Assembly: GCA_947579665.1 (NCBI GenBank)
Contig: OX388343.1
Location: 85,912,254-85,976,253, forward strand
Reading direction: 5' to 3'
Length of the DNA stretch: 64,000 nt
Source of the DNA: Sympetrum striolatum
Lineage: Eukaryota; Arthropoda; Insecta; Odonata; Libellulidae
The notes below the pieces were generated by a model. That model did no database searches. It was not told where the DNA came from and worked only from the letters and a program-made list of their open reading frames with translations. A program made the position numbers and the translations under genes. Shown here one piece after another: positions 59,966 through 64,000 of this stretch (its first letter is position 1; each line of letters starts with the position of its first letter).

Positions 59966-62900
59966 TACTGCATTCCACGAAGTGAGGCTGTACCCTGAAA
60001 GTTTCGTTTGAATCCGTTTCCCTTGTTAGATGAAAAACCATCATAAGTGTGTTTTAATAATTCGTTAGTTTCTTTTTCCGTCATTCTAAGCTGTCCCTTA
60101 ATATTGAAAATTGAAAAGGGGTTTCGTCATGATGATATAAATGTAAAAGTATATTCTATTTTAAGTATTCTTACTCTCAATCTCCGTACATAAATCAAAG
60201 ATTCACTGCCTTATAAATCTATAGATAGAATAAAATGTAGAAGAAAATGCTAGGATGAAGATATCATAAGATATTCAAGAATTCCTCCAACTACTCACAT
60301 TCATGAATAATAATCCATTTTATTTGCTCTATTCTATCTATTTATTTTAATTGAATTAGCCTCTGGTGATTACAAAAAAAACTTTTAAAATACCTTTAGA
60401 TATAAATTAAGGAAAATAACTTCCAACCCATGGACACCTTCATAAATATACCTTATTTAAATATCTCCCAGCAAGAAAAACAAAAGTGATGCGTAGATAA
60501 CGAAAAAAGCATTTTCGTTCTCCGTATTCTTTTCTATGTAAAGAAGCGGAGGGTTAAAATAAAGATTTTTTCTAACTTTTTCCCGGAAATTATCAAATTC
60601 CTTATAAAAACCTCCCCAATCTCCTCGAGCAGCGAAAATTTCTCAGTCACGAGATAGCCCATTTCAACCATATCAACAAATATTCCCAACTCGGCTCAAC
60701 TTCCTCCATCCCTTCCTCAGCCTTTACACAGTAACTCTTTCAAGAAATTTATTCCCGGAAACACTCCCTCCTCCATCTGCTATTCTCATTTACCATTTCC
60801 AACTATAACTGGCAATTACTATCATGAACTCTTAAACCCCAAGGATGTGATACAGATAACTTACTACTTCTTTGTAAAGGAGAATGATTCTGATATCTAT
60901 ACAAAGCAAACATTTCAAGCTGAAGAATCATCTTTTTCTAGAAACCAATACTCCATTAAAATTTTCAGTAAAGCAGCTCATCGGAATAAGAACATATGAT
61001 TTTTATTATAACAGAATCACTGCAAGTCTATAAATTATTAGCTGGTGGTGGATATACATTAGTATATCTATCTACTAGATGCAGTCCTAAATAGTCAACT
61101 AATAAAGTAGATAGTTCTGTTCTGATTAGACATTAGAAACTCACATTACTCTGAAATTTTAAGGCAATATACATATACTACCAATGATATTATGACAGTT
61201 TTTCATTGTTTTTAACACTGCCTCAGGAAAATAAGGTTACTCATATTTTTACTTTCCTTCAAGAAAAAATGATAACCTAAAAATAAAGTAAATAACACGT
61301 GAATATCCAAGCAGATTTAGTACGTACCAAGTATTTTGAGTCTCTCACTATTTTACGTCTATCTCTAGACTCTATTTTCGAAATAATTTTGTTACTTTCA
61401 ACAACTTTGTTACAAATACAGAATATCCTCTCGGTGATTGCATATTCACGTCTGAAGCAAATATGATTAGTTTTGTTTAGTCTTTGAATGAGTTTTGAGA
61501 AGTTCACGATTTCCAGTTTAATACGGTAGATCCCAACATAAACCAAAAATATACGGAAATACATTTTTACAAAAGAAAAAATCAATATTTTCCATCAAAT
61601 GAGTTTCCACAGTATTTTGCTCTACATGGCATGTGATGAAATTGATATTTCCACCTTTAAATGCACCTTTCCGAAATATAATGCATAGAATTTGGTTCTG
61701 TGAATTATTCGGAGGCTTGATTTCCAGGACATTTTCAATGGCACTATTGCTTATTATTGTACACTCGAATCGACTATGCGATGGAAAACCCATGCAATGC
61801 AGTCGCGTATTCAATTTAGGAAGAGCAGAAAGGCAACATTATTAGTGAAATAAATTCCGAAGTATTTTGATTGGAGCGAGGGATTATGAAGCGACGGAGG
61901 AAAACAGATGGGCACCACATAGCCGTGGGCTCCCTTTAACTGCATCCTAGTTTATACTGGCACTGATGAAAGGCCGCAGGGAAAGGGAGTGGTAATTGAG
62001 TCAGCGGATTTTGCCATTGGCAGCTTTATCCACACGCTGAGTGAGAACCAGGATCACACTGATTACGGAGGGACGAATTAGGATTTAATTTCCACTTGAG
62101 GAATAAAAGGGAAAGAAATCAAATCTCTCAAAACGCCTTCCCTTTAACAGAATACGATTCATTCCTTTGTCACCATCATAACCACGGGTGCCTTCCTTCC
62201 GTTTTATGCTTTATTTTTAAACAATCTTGCTGGCTTGCCAAAAAGAACTCGTGGGAGAAATTCACTTCCAAGTGGGTTCGTTTTGGATGCCATGGTAAGA
62301 ACAACAAGAACCGAATCGGTATAACGAAATGTCCAAAAAATTGTGGAGAATAATTCAAGATGTGTATGATATTTCTATACAACATTTCCTGCATTTAATG
62401 TCCATAGTAATATGAATTACCCCAGAAACAATGATAACTAGCATCTTATATAAAAATCACTGATGTGTACATATTTATATATCTAAATGGGCGCTTTCAT
62501 AATGCAAACAAAGAAAATTTTACTGCTATTGGATTATATATTGATAAATCCGGCAATCGAGGAAGGAAACTTAAAAAATCAGAAGAAGCTCAAATAACAT
62601 CCTTCTGAAAAGACTCGGTTGAGTGAGGACTCATTTTTTAAAGAAGATAACATTTCCTATAACTTAATTGCAAAATTAGCTCCATACTTTACTCTCCGAG
62701 AAACACCATTCCGAATATTGGAAATTTTTCCAAAAAGTGAAACATTTCCGTTTTCGTCGTGTAATTAGGCAAACGCAGTGAATATCACTCATACCAAGAG
62801 AAAAATTATATTTTCTAAATAGGCAATATATTTGTTTAGCTGTAATTTGAGCCCAAAGCGACTATCGTATGCCCACAACAATGCTTTGTTAGGCTACCCC

Positions 62901-64000
62901 TACCCCTACACTCACATAACAATGTCTTCAGTGGTTAATTGAGACAAGCCACGTCATACCCTTTCCTCCATGAAGTATCGGCATTATTTATATTTTTAGT
63001 AACTATATTTAATTTTAATCTCGTCATTTTTGACGGGGAAATTCACTAGTAAGGTAATACACATCTTATGAAAGTATATTATTATAATAAAAACTGACAT
63101 TGCTGTACGCAGAAGTAAAGTGTTTAATTTCGTATGTTCAAATAATATATTACCCTAAAACCCATAAGTAATAAAAGTATAAAAAAATGCATATTTTATA
63201 ATTGTATATGATAAAACCCTTTGTTGTAGGCAGAAGTAGTGTATAGTTTTACGAGTTAATTGGAATAATAAATCTTGTGAACAACGATGATTTTTAAGAA
63301 GATAAATCATAAAGCGAGTTGCTGCTCATTAGTTTCTGCTCTTTATTATATATCAATCACAAATGTATTCATTTTTAATACAAACACGGCAACTATTTTT
63401 ATGGAAATAATGTTACACTCCTGTGCTGCAGCTGGTGTGGGAAACATGCCAAACAGTTGACACAAGAGAGCGTTCCATGGGAAATGTAGCGATACTTATA
63501 TTCGGCAACATTTGACTCGAAAAGATCAAATCACAAATCTCGCTGACATACAGATACGCGATCCATTCATCTCCTATACAGTGGCATTGCTGATTTCAAA
63601 GTAGGCACGTAGGAGGCGGACAATTAAGATTAAGGATTGTCTATTTCAGTAAGAAATATAGTTGATTAAATAATGGAAGACAGTGAACACCTTTATCGCC
63701 ATATAATGTTAAAGATATATTTTTGAACTAACATATGTCATTGAAAATTGACAGTATCGATGTATATGTTTATCGTTTACTCGATTCATGGAATATTGTA
63801 GTTAAATTGTAATTTTTATAACTGGAAGAAAGTTAAGATGCTTTAAAATGTATCAGAAATGCAATTTCGAAAAGTTCAACATGGGATACTACGCCACAGC
63901 TGCTCATGTACACCCATAAATATATCTAGCTAAATATACCTTGGAAGAACATCTAATATCAGTAAGTTGCAATAAAATATATAAAGGAAATGCAAAATTA
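59966..64000. other. No recognised gene; AT-rich spacer
   Basis: The patch 60590-60790 is pyrimidine-rich. A short CTACCC tandem lies near 62893-62908. Frames at 61277-61814 (-) and 62096-62394 (both strands) lack motifs. No terminal repeats or RNA genes were seen. Confidence 0.45.

Overview
This is an AT-rich stretch of eukaryotic nuclear DNA, most likely from an arthropod, probably an insect with a large, repeat-rich genome. The reasons are dense microsatellites, dead non-LTR and Penelope-like retroelements, a TA-flanked pogo-like DNA transposon, two copies of a microsatellite-bearing interspersed repeat, tRNA-like SINE heads, and no tightly packed genes. No complete host gene, rRNA, functional tRNA, operon or CRISPR array is visible. 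Most open frames here are short and look like chance. The window reads as intergenic or, more likely, deep intronic DNA.

Layout. 4.0-4.9 kb: minus-strand Penelope-like element (PLE) fragment with a GIY-YIG region, bounded by two inverted hammerhead-like motifs. 8.4-10.0 kb: plus-strand Jockey-type LINE, decayed. 19.7 kb: minus-strand juxtaposed splice acceptor/donor resembling a recursive splice site. 21.9-23.5 and 48.7-49.7 kb: two copies of one repeat with subterminal inverted repeats, tandem palindromic monomers, a (CA)n tract and a terminal hairpin, resembling a non-autonomous Helentron/HINE. 26.2-27.5 kb: complete 1.3-kb TA-flanked pogo-like element with a broken transposase remnant. 31.6 kb: short plus-strand candidate first exon encoding a signal peptide. 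33.1, 43.6, 48.2 and 48.4 kb: four copies of a SINE-like family. 37.7 and 42.7 kb: tRNA-like SINE heads. 46.1-46.7 kb: 5'-truncated CR1/L2-type LINE with its 3' hairpin and short-repeat tail. 53.7 kb: weak minus-strand candidate coding exon. 54.5-58.8 kb: about 4.4 kb bounded by 0.6-kb inverted repeats, with a nearly full-length but broken PLE inside.

The mobile elements account for most recognisable content and appear independent of each other, apart from the nesting at 54.5-58.8 kb. All of them look unable to move by themselves. The host-gene signals (recursive-type splice site, signal-peptide exon, two other exon candidates) rest on motif reading alone. They do not join into one gene model and are given low confidence.
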